Shown piece after piece: positions 1 to 11,381 of a stretch of DNA of 64,000 nucleotides. This stretch comes from Gracilaria domingensis (Eukaryota; Rhodophyta; Florideophyceae; Gracilariales; Gracilariaceae). Position 1 is the first letter of the stretch; every line of letters begins with the position of its first letter. Location: the NCBI GenBank assembly GCA_022539475.1, contig VCMS01000186.1:47259-111258 (forward strand), written 5' to 3'. A model generated the notes under the pieces. The model was not told where the DNA came from, did not search any database, and was given only the letters and a program-made list of their open reading frames with translations. The position numbers were made by a program, and so were the translations under genes.

Positions 1-1869
1 TCAGTGCACGTGCTATGCATACCCGTTGCTTCTGACCTCCGCTCAGCAGAGCTCCTCGCTCTCCAAGCAATGTATCATATTGTTCAGGAAGCTTCATAAT
101 GAAATCATGAGCATTTGCCTTCTTTGCCGCCTCTATAATTTCCGCATCTGACACTTCCATACGACGAAGCACCTTCTTCCCTGTCTTTTCGTCCACAGCA
201 GCTTCCATGGCCGCGCCCAAAGCAATGTTCTCCCGAATCGTACGCGCAAACAAAGTTGGCATTTGACCGACATAGCCAATTTGACTTCTTAACCACTTGA
301 CGTTCAATTGTCGCACATCAACACCATCAAAGGTGACTGCTCCTTCGATAACATCATAAAACCGCTCAATCAGGCGAACAGTGGTACTCTTTCCGCATCC
401 TGATGACCCCACTAGGGCGTGGGACGTACCAGATGGGATATCGAGATTAAAATTCTCGAGCACAAGGCGCCTTTCGTCCCCACTCTCTAAATCATCAGCA
501 ACACGGTGTTTGTAATCGAAGTTGACACTCTTGAAGCTTACGTTTCCCTTGAAGTCCTCAATAACGTCACCTTCATCCTCATCTAGCGGATTGATTTCGG
601 ATTCTCGGCCTATGACTTCATAAACTCTTGGAGCTGCGCCCTGTGCCTCCGCAAACGCCTTGAAAGATGGTGCCGCTATTTTCAACCGATATAGAGCAAG
701 AAGGTTTTCGAAGAGGAAGTTTGGTTAGAACACGCTTAGCATTGTCGCGAGTCGTTTCCGCAACAATGATTATTCGACAAAAACTTACCTTGCCCGATAG
801 AAAATGATGCGATGAAAACAGAGAAGAAAGTAATCAGAATATCGCCGGCTGTTATGGACCCGCTCCGAACGCGGTTCGCCCCAAATGTGAACGCAATAGC
901 ATATCCGCAAAAGATGACAAACATTGTGAAACCAATACCCAAACCGGTCACGAAACCCTTCTTCACGTCAGCTTTGTAGGCCTTACGAAGCTCTTCCTCG
1001 TACCTCTTAGCCTCCGTCTCCTGACCATTATATGCCGTTACGACGCGAATAAGTCCAATGACTTCGCTAGCAATGGCACCAGCGCCACCGTACGCTCCTG
1101 TGCCCTCTCCAGTACTCTCGGCAGCTAGCTTTGCAAACACAGCGCCACCGGCCATCATCAGCGGCAGAATCGAGAGCATAACCAGTGTCAACAACGGTCC
1201 GTACACAAAAGCTACGATGAAGCCGACAACGAACATGGAAATGAACTGCACCGCACTGGTAACCTTATCTCCGATCCCTCCCTGGATCAAGTTCACATCA
1301 CCAGCGACTCTGGCAGTTAGCTCTCCTCCGTCCTCCTGTCCATACCATGTGAAGTCCTGACTGAGAAGCGATTCGAAATACATGCGACGAAGACGGGCAC
1401 AGATTCTCTGGGCAGCGATGAGTTGAAATCGAACTTGTATTGCACTGGTGACGAAAGCGACTGCGCCAAGTAAAAGGAACCACTTCGCAACATCTCCGAC
1501 GTCACTAGTGATGTTGGAGAAAGCAGCCAGATCAGCTTCTTCGACAGTTACAACCTGAAACTCGTCGATTATGCCACCGAATAGAATTGTAAACATTGGC
1601 TGTATGGCACCGTGAATAATTGCGGCAATGCATGAAATGAGTATGTATGTCTTTTCTGTACGGTTGGCATATCGGAAAAGTTGCGTGAACTTGACCGGAG
1701 GGAGTTTTGAAGCATCAGCTGACTTTTCTGAAGATCCCTTCTCCTTGTCGCTGTCTTTCTTTTTGAAGCGATCAAAGAACGACTTCTTTCCAAGATCGTC
1801 AGCGGAAGGCTTTGTCTGATCCGGCGGGGTAGAAGACCCGTTGGTGCCGGGATTGGCGTGTTGGCTCAT
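1..1869 (-). CDS. ABCB/MDR-type ABC transporter, 5' part, cut by window edge
   Basis: ATP-driven membrane exporter of the ABCB (P-glycoprotein) family; the substrate cannot be read from sequence. Coding joins complement 789-1869 and 1-675, and the frame is still open at base 1. The start is the ATG at 1867-1869 (MSQHANPG); a GTG nine bases upstream is in frame but unlikely. Residues 1-60 are polar and lysine-rich, then come about six hydrophobic segments of TMD1 (one is ILISCIAAIIHGAIQPMF). Exon 2 starts at the conserved GQAAPSF junction and encodes NBD1: Walker A GSSGCGKST near residues 450-458, Q-loop GYVGQMP, and the signature LSGGQKQR just before the window edge. A full transporter of this type has about 1,250 residues, so less than half is visible. 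The linker before Walker A (YKHRVADDLESGDERR) is slightly long. No disruption is seen, so this looks like a functional host gene. Confidence 0.93.
676..788 (-). other. Spliceosomal intron of the ABC transporter (113 bp)
   Basis: On the minus strand the donor is CAAG|GTAAGT (exon ends at 789) and the acceptor is AAAATAG|CG (exon resumes at 675). It is a phase-1 intron. Removing it joins ...FSIGQ to AAPSFKAFAEAQGAA, the conserved end of TM6 in ABCB proteins. Left in, the frame stops after KFLSNNHCCGNDSRQC. Confidence 0.9.
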
Positions 1870-2547
1870 ATGTGACACACGCTAGTGACAGCTTAGAAGT
1901 TGGTCACTTCGGGGGCTCTCAACGGGATTAGTGTAGGGGAGCAGAAGAGCTGGTGTGTCTGAAAGGAAGCAGAGGGCAAAAGCTCTGGGCGAGAATGAAA
2001 ACACGGCAACGACCGGGCGTTAGAATGGGATGCAAAAAACGAGTGACGCCTTTTGTATATCGCTCTCGTTGCACTCGTTACACCCAGGGAAGAGGATTGA
2101 CATTCGGTGTCGACAAAGCTGCGCTGCAGCTATGTCGCTGTTTCAACCAGGTACATGAAGATTTGACAGTGATATGAATCTTAAGGATGAAAAGATTGCG
2201 TTCGTATGATGCCCCTAGTGCCAATCAAACGACGAAAGTGCCAGATAACAGCATGTAACAGATTGCGTGTAACATGATCGAAGCACTCACAGAAACCAGC
2301 CGTAATCGACATTTTCGGAGCAATGACGTATCCGCTGCCGTTGAGACAGGCAAAAGCGGGCACATAGCAGCGCTTTCTGGATATGTATATGACGGGACAT
2401 CGGTGAGACACATGGCGCCAGCATGGCGCAAGCTGCTTGACCATGCAGCTGTTACGCAGCATTGGAAAGCGTGTGGAGCTCTAATTAGCCACCAATGGCC
2501 ATCCGCGGCATGGTGGTTGGCCAGCACGGCTGTGACAACAGCAAAGG
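1870..2547. other. Upstream region of the ABC gene, no gene recognised
   Basis: Contains the presumed promoter of the minus-strand transporter. Short ORFs on both strands (about 1953-2527) show no domain and look like chance. No clear TATA box was found close to the start codon. Confidence 0.4.
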
Positions 2548-3070
2548 TAGCTTGTTCCGAAGGTAAATTAATTATAAATTTATCTTCCTGTACACGTGTA
2601 TGTTCTGAACGGCTCGCTCGGCGCTCTCTACTCTAGCTAGCTAGTGTCTATTCGACCGATATCATTGTGCGAAAACGATTATTTTTTGCACGATTCTGGC
2701 CCTTCATACACATATTTTTGCGCATTGATTTTGGTAACAATCATTGGTTTCCGTACGAAAAAAGCCTGTTTTTGAAGCTCTTGCTACACAAAGTCGCTTT
2801 TCTTTGGAACTTTAGATCCTTCATGGATCTGCGATGATCCATGTCTTCTTTAAGATGATGAAAATCTGCTTAAGCTAAGAATTTTTTGTAAGTGCGATAG
2901 ATGGTTTCCAAGTCAAAGTCTTCAAAACCGCTGAAACATTGTTCAAAATAATCAATTTTCAACTCCATGTTGATTGCTTTTGGCCTCATATGAAACCATG
3001 GTCAAAAAGACACAAGACGATAAGAATTTAAGATCAAAAAATGGCAATTGTATATACTGGAAATTCATAA
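2548..3070 (+). repeat. Dispersed repeat copy 1, homologous to 18761-18908
   Basis: Block 2548-2638 (tagcttgttccgaaggtaaa ... ctctagct) matches 18761-18853 at roughly 85-90% by eye. Block 3016-3070 (acgataagaatttaag ... atactgg) matches 18854-18908. In copy 2 the two blocks are joined; here they are separated by about 377 bp. Either this copy gained an insert or copy 2 is a deletion derivative. No coding capacity. The family is unidentified and could be a MITE or an LTR remnant. Confidence 0.7.
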
Positions 3071-3768
3071 CCCCATGCCGGCTGCGAGAGCGACTTTGAG
3101 CACGCTAGGCACAGGCACTTTTTCGAGAAATTGCGAGAATCACTCTGCCATAGCAAGAGGCTCACTCACAAAGAGCGTAATCCTCACGCTGCCACGCAAG
3201 AGAGCGCACGCAAGTTAACTTTTGCCTCGATTGACCGCAATCGACTGCATTCTTGGCAACTAATCTTGTGCCATTTTGGCAAGATTTTTGTTTTTTTCTT
3301 TTGCTTTTGGTGTGATGCAACCGCAATATGACTCGTGTGCTCCAAAAATCGTAGTTTTTACCCCTTCTTTAACTACACGACCTTGCATGCAATCAAAAAA
3401 TGATGTCAATAGACATATTACGCAAAGACAGAATTCGTTCGTTCTTCACTAAAATAAAACACAGTAGGAGTGCAAGCGACTTTAAATTTCAGTTTTAGAT
3501 ATCCCAGAAAACTGAACATACGCTTAAACACACGTAAAGAATCAAAACGCTACACAGCGATCGCTGCTGATGACGTCCTTGGCGATACAAAGAAGCCTAA
3601 AGTACAAAATCCAGCGCCGTCGTCTTTAAAGTTATCGTCGCATCCTTTACAGTCTTTTCCGCTACAAACGTTTACCATCAGGATTAATTGCACTACATAA
3701 CATGCCGTATGCCAAGTACACACATGTTTCTCAAAACGTGCAACAACAAGCTCTAAATAGATCAGTTC
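3071..3768. other. Non-coding left flank of the Harbinger element
   Basis: No gene. From about 3400 to 3750 the sequence is homologous in inverted orientation to 23120-23470, so this part belongs to the Harbinger element's left side. 3071-3400 shows nothing recognisable. Confidence 0.5.
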
Positions 3769-5508
3769 TTGCAACGACTACGTTTGAAATGGTTTTTGAC
3801 CATCGAAGCGATGAGAGCTTTTGTCTTTATTCCGCTTCTTAACAAAAGCAATACTCGCCTAACGGAATTCATCAACGGGCAGAGGGAAAAGTACGACATC
3901 TATCGAAACAAATATCTTTGTACACCGTTGCTCAGCACATGTATTTTACTTGCGCGACTAGCAACTGCCTTTTGTTGGACGAATAAGACGATGTTGTTTA
4001 GAAAGCATGCGTCTAAACTCAGTGAAATCTTATCGGAGACTGTGAAAAGCTTTTTTGATCGCAATCAACATCTTGTTTGTACGTTTTTCGGAGCCCAGTA
4101 TATGTCCGGAAGATTGGCACATTTTGAACTTGCTGTTCAGCAGCAAACACAGGCTCTAGATAACTGCGTCGGCTTCATCGATGGAATTAATATCAAGATA
4201 GCTGTTGTGCAAAACCCAGCGATAGGGAAAGACACGCAAAGGCGGATCAGACCCTCTCTCAAGAGACGAGCACAGCAGTAGAGCGTCCCTACAGGTACGA
4301 CACGGCAATGCCGGGTGTAAGACCGGGGCCGACCCTTCCCAAGTAATGGAGGGAGCGAAGCGGCGAAGAAGAAGCGTCCAGCGGTAGAGAACGCACGACA
4401 CAAGTCGGCAGTAGCGTCACGTGTGTAGCACACGGTACCCACGAGTGTAGCGATGACACGCGAGGGCGGTAGTAACCCACGCGAGTGTGTCGAGCCACGA
4501 ACGGTATGCACCGGTACACCAAGGGGTGCTACCTGTATAACAGGGACAGAAATAAAGAAAACACACACAAAGTACACACGCGAAAGCGGTAGTGGTGTTC
4601 ATGATGCCGCGAGGCGGATGATGAACCCTGCACAAGGTGTCGACTCTCCGGGAGGAGGATATCGGTCACCAAGGGTGAAACATCAGAGCCGAACACTCGG
4701 GTGTTCGGTTTACTTCCCCGACAATGGGTGCAGCTCAACCTACTAAGTAGTGTAGAGTGCCACTGTCAAGTGTGCAACCGGGCTAACTAAAATAAATAAT
4801 AAATATCTAGAATATCCCAAAGTTGGGTGCCAACCGTCCATACACGTTTGTAGCCATCCAGCAATGCTGTGCCAACCTCACCAGAGTCCTCGACCTCCAC
4901 TGCACTGCAGGGGCAGTGATTTCACACCAAAAGCGAGCAAATACCGCATAAAGCGTGGCTCTACAATAGCACGTTCTTCTAATTAGAGAATGCAAAATGT
5001 ATTGTACAACGGCCATAAAAGAATGCATTGTCTCACGTATCAGGCTGTTATTACGCCGGACGAGATCATTGTGCACTTTTACGGTCCTGTTGAAGGACGC
5101 CGTCATGATTGGACGCTCTATTGCCGTTCTGAAATGGATAATATATTCGAGGGTAGTCTCTTGGTCTCGGGGAGACAGTATTGTATCTACGGAGATAGCG
5201 GGTATAAAGAACGTAACTATCTGGAAGTGCCGTTTCAAGGGTCGAATCTAAGCGACGATCAAGAGGCATTCAACACAGCGATAAATGGCGCTAGGGTGAC
5301 GGTGGAATGGGTTTTCAAGGAACTCAAGCTTTATTGGAATGCAATGGATTTCGCACGCAAGCTGCACGTCTTACAAGCACCAGTTGGAAACCACTATATG
5401 GCGGCTGTTATCGTAATGAACGTGCGATTTTGTCTATACGGTAACCAAGTTTCCCGTTACTTCAACTGTTCGTCCCCTTCTCTTGAAAAGTATCTTTCTA
5501 AACGCTAA
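3769..5508 (+). pseudogene. PIF/Harbinger transposase (DDE_Tnp_4-type), split by a solo LTR
   Basis: Nuclease that cuts and pastes Harbinger DNA transposons. The N-terminal half (3769-4202) runs up to the first catalytic Asp in GFIDGINIKIA. The C-terminal half (about 4971-5508) continues with NVLYNGHKRMHCLTYQA, then GRRHDW, the catalytic GDSGYKERN, and a late Glu in VTVEWVFKELK. The halves are separated by a solo LTR at 4203-4965 flanked by ATAGC on both sides; skipping the LTR and one ATAGC restores the frame. A TAG at about 4986 is an additional nonsense mutation. The 5' start is unclear: TTG at 3769, first in-frame ATG 3811. The partner Myb-like ORF lies downstream, convergent. The copy is dead. 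Confidence 0.88.
4203..4965 (-). mobile_element. Solo LTR of the A/B Gypsy family (diverged subfamily), 763 bp
   Basis: Begins TGTTGTGCAAAACCCAGCGA and ends GGCTCTACA, like the 818-bp LTRs at 36594, 45680, 48060 and 59324. The first about 560 bp are close to those LTRs and the rest is strongly diverged. A perfect 5-bp target duplication ATAGC occupies 4198-4202 and 4966-4970. No internal element is present, as expected after LTR-LTR recombination. In pol sense the LTR reads on the minus strand. Confidence 0.92.
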
Positions 5509-5524
5509 ATCCGAAAACCAGCTT

Positions 5525-5605
5525 TGCGAAGAGGCGAAGGTAAGTCCGTAGAGAGCGAAGGCGAGCGAAGAGCGAAGCGAGGAGCGAGCCGTAGCGACCG
5601 AAGCC
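5525..5605. repeat. Low-complexity GCGAAG/GAGCGAAG repeat
   Basis: Degenerate short-unit purine-rich repeat between the convergent transposase and Myb-like ORFs. No function evident. Confidence 0.6.
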
Positions 5606-6532
5606 GCGGAGAAATGCTCCTTTGAGGATCCTGACCCATCACCTTTATCACCTTGAGATGAACGGGAACGAGATATGGTACCACTTGAGACGTTCGACTG
5701 AAACATATTCAGGAGAAGCTTAAACTTCTCCAATTACAAGCGATTAGATGCCTCCCTTTCTTCTTTCCTCTCCTTGGGATCCTTTTCTCTCTCTTCCTTC
5801 TCGTGAATAAACCTTTCCTTATCTAGTGCCAAATGTTTTGACTCCAAATCATTGCGACGGGCTTCACTCTTTTTCAAAGCCGCGGTGAACATCTCTGTGT
5901 CGTCATCGAAGAGAACATTAGTAGCATTTCGTTTCGCTTTCTTCACACTACCTTGCGGAATAGCATCGTGACTTTCGTTTTCATTGTTTTTCTCCCCAGC
6001 TTCTTTTCTCTTTGTAGCTCTTTCCGTTATGACAGCCCCCAGTCTTTCCTTCTGTTTCTCTTTCTCGTTTTTCTGCTTTCTCACGCTGCAGGTCGTCACG
6101 CGCTTCTTTCAAGGAGCTAAGTAGCTCCTCCAACTCTCCAATCTCTCCTCTAACACCACTCAGAGTCTGTTCACGGGCATCCTTTTCATCATACCTACAT
6201 TGCAAGCGCTTATACCTGTCTTGCAACGATTTCCAGGTGATTGCAGTAGACAGTTATTTTGTCGCGTTTGCTTTGGCACAAGCGATTTCAAAGCGTTCTC
6301 TGGTTTCGCCGTTCGGAGCTATATGCGCTTTTGCTGCTGCAACTTCTCTTACTAATAAAAGATCTTCTGCTGCTGTGAATCGCGATCGTTTTCCTGCTTT
6401 ACCTGCTTTCTGTGGGCTCGTCGTACTTTCTATTTGCGTACATTGCGAGTCTGAGGGCTGGGAAGGCGTTGCAGTATTGGTAGGGTTGGTGACGGGAGAT
6501 ACGGAAGATGGAATCGATGGCGATTCCATCAT
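5600..6532 (-). pseudogene. Myb/SANT-like accessory protein of the Harbinger element
   Basis: PIF/Harbinger elements usually carry a second gene for a Myb/SANT-domain DNA-binding partner of the transposase. Here the ATG at 6530-6532 (MMESPS) starts a Ser/Thr/Pro-rich leader. A SANT-like helix follows (GKRSRFTAAEDLLLVREV) and continues past an in-frame TAA (near 6251) into WKSLQDRYKRLQCRY. A Glu/Lys-rich coiled-coil region (ELEELLSSLKEARDDLQREK) follows. A frameshift near 6000-6100 leads to the acidic/basic tail (DKERFIHEKEEREKD), and another stop lies at 5734-5736. It is convergent with the transposase. The first part is duplicated, diverged, at about 22909-23106. Confidence 0.75.
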
Positions 6533-6550
6533 GTAAAATGTTGGACTCAC

Positions 6551-7046
6551 GTGATGGTGTTTTCAAGGGGCCTATGGGAAGTGCTTGTGAGGCCACATCA
6601 GCGAATCAACGCCGAAGATCATTGCTCATACCGCTTCACTAATATGTCCGTTTTCAGCAATGTTTGTCATGGCGTCTGGAATGATTCTGCAATACGTTTC
6701 ACATCTGCAATACGTGTATCAATTTTGTTTCTCACGCATTGCAGAAGTTGTAGTGCGTAAACTATCTAATGTTGACTACGTGTACAGAGCTAACGCGCTC
6801 ATCATGAATAACGAAAACCAAACATCGTCTGTGATCATGAGTTCAAATGCTCTTTGCATAAACATTGTGCAATCCCAACCCGTCATTCATATTACCGACG
6901 TCATTTCTTTCCAACAAATGAGAAAAAGCGTCTCAAACATTGACGTAGAAAATTAACAAAAAGTGGTAGAGGGTAATAAAAAAATGCAATGCGTCAACCA
7001 CCCACAGCATAACGGCCATCTAACCCAAAAAAATGTTCCAACTGGT
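6551..7046. other. Non-coding right side of the Harbinger element and flank
   Basis: 6590-6830 is homologous in inverted orientation to about 22690-22910 (shared words such as catctgcaatacg and gtttctcac). 6830-7046 is unassigned. No gene. Confidence 0.5.
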
Positions 7047-7054
7047 AGCGACAC

Positions 7055-7705
7055 CAGGGCTGTAACCAATTATATTGCAAAATATTGCTGATAGTTCGCA
7101 ATACTCAATACAATATGAATATTGCTCTTTTTCAGCAATATATATTGCAATAATAGCGCTTTTGACTTGCAATATGTTTTCAATATCTAAAATAGCATAT
7201 AAAAAACTGCAATGGTCTTACCAGATCAGACTTCCTTTTTTTGAATGACTTGAACATTTTACTCCTAACGTCAAATGTAATTCTTTAGAAATGGAGGTGA
7301 ACAACGTAGAAAATTTAGTTTACCAGTATTTACGAAATTACTACCTTCACTAACGTGTTACGTTTTGCATATGCAAATTTTGCACGCAACGTTTTTTGCT
7401 ACGAACAGACAGCGAGGCCCATCGTGGCTCATTTTCGCCATGTACAATGTACAGGCGCAGTGAGTTGCCCATTCTTCTTTGCATGCCACATTACCAAACT
7501 CTTCAGAATCATTCTACGGATGATATTGCCGTAGTAAATCTGTACATAATGCGATAAGGATTGCAATACAGCATTTACCCCAATACGTATTGCAATATAT
7601 AATAAATCTGCAATATGAATTGCAATTCTCAACTACCTTGCAATATGAAATTTTTATTGTATATTGCAATATATTGCAATAGCAATATATTGCGTTACAC
7701 CCCTG
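7055..7705. mobile_element. hAT-type MITE, 651 bp, 8-bp target duplication
   Basis: Left end CAGGGCTGTAACC and right end (inverted) CAGGGGTGTAACG form terminal inverted repeats that extend into an AT-rich ATTATATTGCAA / CAATATATTGC tract. Flanks AGCGACAC (7047-7054) and AGTGACAC (7706-7713) are an 8-bp target duplication with one mismatch, which fits hAT. The interior has no gene but is dense in TTGCAATA/GCAATAT words near both ends, typical of subterminal transposase-binding motifs. Confidence 0.85.
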
Positions 7706-7810
7706 AGTGACACAGACTCTTTTTTGCGGCTGATAATTGTTTTGTAATTGAACATGGCACTCAAAAAATAATTTCTTCATATCTGTCACAAAAACTGCTT
7801 ATCACAAAGA

Positions 7811-8392
7811 ATGAGCTTGATGTTCTACATGAGACACGAAATAATTCACAGCCCTCTTTTCATTCAACTCACGTACCAAATGAACAAGAAGCACAAAAAA
7901 AATGCTACAGAGAACTTCTGGTCTGGCTTGTTTGTGGATCCGAGCGACTTATTACATGACTACTTCTCAAATGGAGACAATCTTAAAGAGGATGATTCAC
8001 AAAAAGGTGTTGCTAGCAGGCAGCAAAGAAGTAGATCTCAGCGTGTTGGATGATTGAATGGATGAAAATATAAGGATGCCTTCGAAGACGTGAATATAGA
8101 ATTTGACAGTGCAGACACGTTTCTAAGAGAGCCTTTTTACAAGGAGGTCAATAACATTTTGGCCAACGCTTTGAATGAATTAAGAGTGCTAAATCCAGTG
8201 GGTGGGGTGGATGAAGAAAACATGACAGAAATGGCGATTTCTGACGTTTTTCTACGGCACGGTATACTTGAAAGACTCAAAAAGTACTTTAATAGGGTCT
8301 TAGTTAGTCGCGGAAAGAAAATTGTATCTCTTTTGAAACTGAAAGTAGTGATCATTTGCATATTCAGGCCGCATCATAATGGAGCAGTGTAG
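7811..8392 (+). pseudogene. Unrecognised ORF relic (two fragments)
   Basis: Fragments 7811-8053 and 8090-8392 (AFEDVNIEFDSADTFLREPF ... LNELRVLNPVGGVDEEN) read as ordinary soluble protein with acidic and amphipathic stretches. They are separated by stops and a frame change. No family is recognised. It may be part of another decayed transposon, since the surroundings are all transposon-derived. Confidence 0.3.
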
Positions 8393-9846
8393 CTGTAATG
8401 ACGTCTCCAGAGAACCACGAATTTTACTTTCAGACGGGAATAACTGGAAAGCGATTGGCTGACGTCTGGTCTGCATTCAGCGGCACAGCAGGCAAACGCC
8501 AAATAGTCCAAAGCTATGGTTCGGGGTGGTCTAAGGGACTTTTCATCCGGACGACGACATGAAGGTATAGCGCTATAATCTGTCCCGCACGTGTACTAAT
8601 AAAATTGGCTGCCTCTGAAACGGTACACGGCTATAGAGCCCTATCTTCACCGACAAAGAAGTAGGAGTTGACTCTATAGGCTTCTATGCTGCCGCGACCG
8701 GGTCTGCACGATCTTTAGGTGTTCATGCAGACCCAGTTGCGGCAGCAGTTGAAGGAAAAATCAAAACCACACGACAACCGCAAGACAGGGCACAGATTGA
8801 ATACAGGGCTGTGCGTGTTCTTCCCGTCTGCTGTCCTTGCGCGAAAGCGCTTGCAAAAGGCACAAAGTCGCACGCAAGCCAAGATATGGCAACGGTACTC
8901 TGGTGTTCGTGTGTAGTTGATGCGGCGTGCTTTAAAAGCGGAAGGTCTATTCGAAGGAAGCACAAGTTGATCAGCACGTTCCACATCCCGTGTATGACAA
9001 ACACGACGATTTATTCGAATTTGATTGGCCCTTTCTGTATAGCGGCGTCGCTAAAAGTTTCGCTATAAACCAATTCATAGCGAGACTTTTAGCGCTCCGG
9101 AAGTCCAACCCGATACCGATAGCGTTAGCGACGCCCCGATGGAGATGAAAAATGTATCGCTGCGCTAAAAATCGTGGCATAGGTTTTCGGTATGCCGCTA
9201 TACCGTCAGCGGTGCAGTTGCCCTAATAGTGTAGTAACGTGCGCAGTGGTTGATGCAAGGCGGAGATTGGGGCGGCAGGTAGTGCCGTGGTGTACGTGTA
9301 AGGTGAAGCAGACGCTCCACGTATGGCAGAGTGGCACAAGGATGCGGACACCTCCCGCAAGCGTACGTAGGTCACGCGTACGAGTCCGATTCTGATGTCT
9401 AGAGCGATAGTACTGTGAGACACCGTTCTGTAGCCGGAGAGAGGCAGATACACCCCATATTTAGGTGCCGTTCAAACTTGCGGTGACCCCACGTTGCAAA
9501 CACCAAGCACTCTTTGCCGTACGTCTTTTTCACTATGTAGCGCTACCGACAGATGAAAAAGCTAAGCACTATAAGGTTTAATAGGCCGTTCGTACCCTTT
9601 TCCACGCCCCTGAACGTGCTTAGCAATACCAACCGCCCACTCTCCTCGCTGACCGCCCGGTGCTTCCTCCTTACTCCTCGCACGAACACATTACAGTCAC
9701 TCTCCCGAATGACAGCTCACTCCGTCATCTCAAGACCGCTTCGGGTTTTCTCCCGATACGTGCTATAGTACACTGGTCTTCCGACCTAGAAGTGAAATTC
9801 GAGACCGTACGGAGTTTTCAGAACCGATTCGGAAACGACACTGGAG
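8393..9846. other. Intergenic, no supported gene
   Basis: Short ORFs on both strands without domain signal. The only structured feature is the hairpin at 9049-9094. Confidence 0.4.
9049..9094. repeat. Short inverted repeat / hairpin
   Basis: Arms 9049-9066 (cgctaaaagtttcgctat) and 9077-9094 (atagcgagacttttagcg) pair over 18 bp with one mismatch and a 10-base loop. It could be the core of a small foldback element or a transcript hairpin. There is no T-run to suggest a terminator. Confidence 0.6.
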
Positions 9847-10410
9847 ATGAGTTTGCAAGTCCCACACGGAGAGCAAGGAGAACGGCAGGTCGCAGAAGAT
9901 CACGCTGAGCCCACTTTGGCCGCCCCTCGCGCCGCTTCGGACAACGCCTCGGTATGCCACCGGAGCACCCGAAGTACCGCGATAGCCTATGTCACCCCCT
10001 CAGAGGAGCCCGAACCGATTGTCCGTGAAGGTAACGCGCAAATCAAATCGGACGGAAGGATGACAAGAAAAAACAAGAACTCTGGGTCTCCTTTAGGGTC
10101 CGAGGTCGTACCGCCAGAGACAGCGCGTCTCCCGCCTGCGTCTCAGACCGGACCGAAACCACCCCACGAGCTATGGGCCGAAATAGCCCCGTTCGCCCTG
10201 GAGGGACTCCGCACGGAGATTGAGGCCCACGTCCCGATGGCGGTCGAATTATACCTCAAGGATCGTATCCCGGAGTTGATGCGCCGTCACATCACGCCGA
10301 TCGTACGTCGCATCGTTAACGACGTTGTAGGATCCAACCGTACAGATAACGGAGTGCAAAAAAATCTGAGCAGTACACTGGCCGCTCTGGTAGTTAAGCT
10401 GCCACCCTAA
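9847..10410 (+). CDS. Hypothetical protein, 187 aa
   Basis: Starts at a true ATG and runs uninterrupted to TAA. The first about 100 residues are polar, low-complexity and Ser/Pro/Glu-rich. The last 80 are amphipathic helical (ELWAEIAPFALEGLRTEIEA, RRHITPIVRRIVNDVV). No recognised domain, signal peptide or membrane segment. It lies about 1 kb upstream of Gypsy C gag in the same direction. It could be host-derived or an extra N-terminal ORF of that element, since the Gypsy B gag also has a separate helical N-terminal part. Function unknown. Confidence 0.4.
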   Translation: MSLQVPHGEQGERQVAEDHAEPTLAAPRAASDNASVCHRSTRSTAIAYVTPSEEPEPIVREGNAQIKSDGRMTRKNKNSGSPLGSEVVPPETARLPPASQTGPKPPHELWAEIAPFALEGLRTEIEAHVPMAVELYLKDRIPELMRRHITPIVRRIVNDVVGSNRTDNGVQKNLSSTLAALVVKLPP

Positions 10411-11381
10411 CTGTAGAGCAATCGCGATTTCGCGTTTGTGACGTGTTCCGTCCCATAACACTTCGGCTTTCCGAGTTGCCTCTACAGCAAGGTTATGAAT
10501 TTAGGTGGCATTCTGAGGCCATATGGCATGGTGGCACCCGATGGGGTTGATGGATTGGTAACTGGTTGTGGCAGTGGATCGCGTGTACGCGTGTATGGAT
10601 TGGCTCTGTTACAGAGAAAATTGGATTGGTTATTAGAATTAGTGCCCGCCAAGGCAGGTCTGCACACGTGCAACACGTGTGTGGCTCTGCCGTATTTGGC
10701 ACTACTTAGTTTAATTATTTAGTTTAATTTGTGGGAACTTACTTAGGTGATGGCGACCTCGCCGTCACCACCACAAAGTAAACTCAACCTTGTCCGCAGC
10801 TCTGACTTGAGCGCCTGCGCGTAGTGCACAACTCCGCGAGGAGGGTCACCGCGTACGGTTTCGCTTATTTCATCCCCAAGGGATCACTCAGGTACCCTGA
10901 TCTAACACTACGTTTGTCTTCGGACTGTGTTCACACATTTACTTGCACGTGTCTGCTACTCTGGTGTTCAGATATTGTATCGACTCTGTATAGAGGTCTG
11001 CCGCGTGGGCTCAATACACATCGTCACCCTGGGCCCGGGTCTGTTGCAGCTTGTCGCACGACCCCGCCCTCGGGTTTGTACCTTTTTCTTTTCTTTCCTT
11101 TTCCCTATCTTTTCCCTCTTTTTCGAGGCACCCCGTCGACCTGGGTTCCTCCCCTTCCACCTCCGATCAGAGATCTCCGACTCTCGGACGTCTGCTTACA
11201 GATCCCCTCTTGGCGATTCCCGCCGTCACCTCCGTGGTATTTCCGAAGTACGGGCGGATTTACACCAGCGCTATCCGTATACGGAGGACTCTTCTGCTGA
11301 GTCTACCTCCCAAGGGAGCAAGGATTCGAGCAACTTGAGTGTCATTTCACCCAAGTGGGATTTGCACCACACCAACCCCTA
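10411..11381. other. Probable leader region upstream of Gypsy C gag
   Basis: No gene. Includes a strongly pyrimidine-rich stretch at about 11081-11140. The 5' LTR of element C should lie near here, but no copy of it was found downstream, so its limits cannot be set. Confidence 0.4.
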
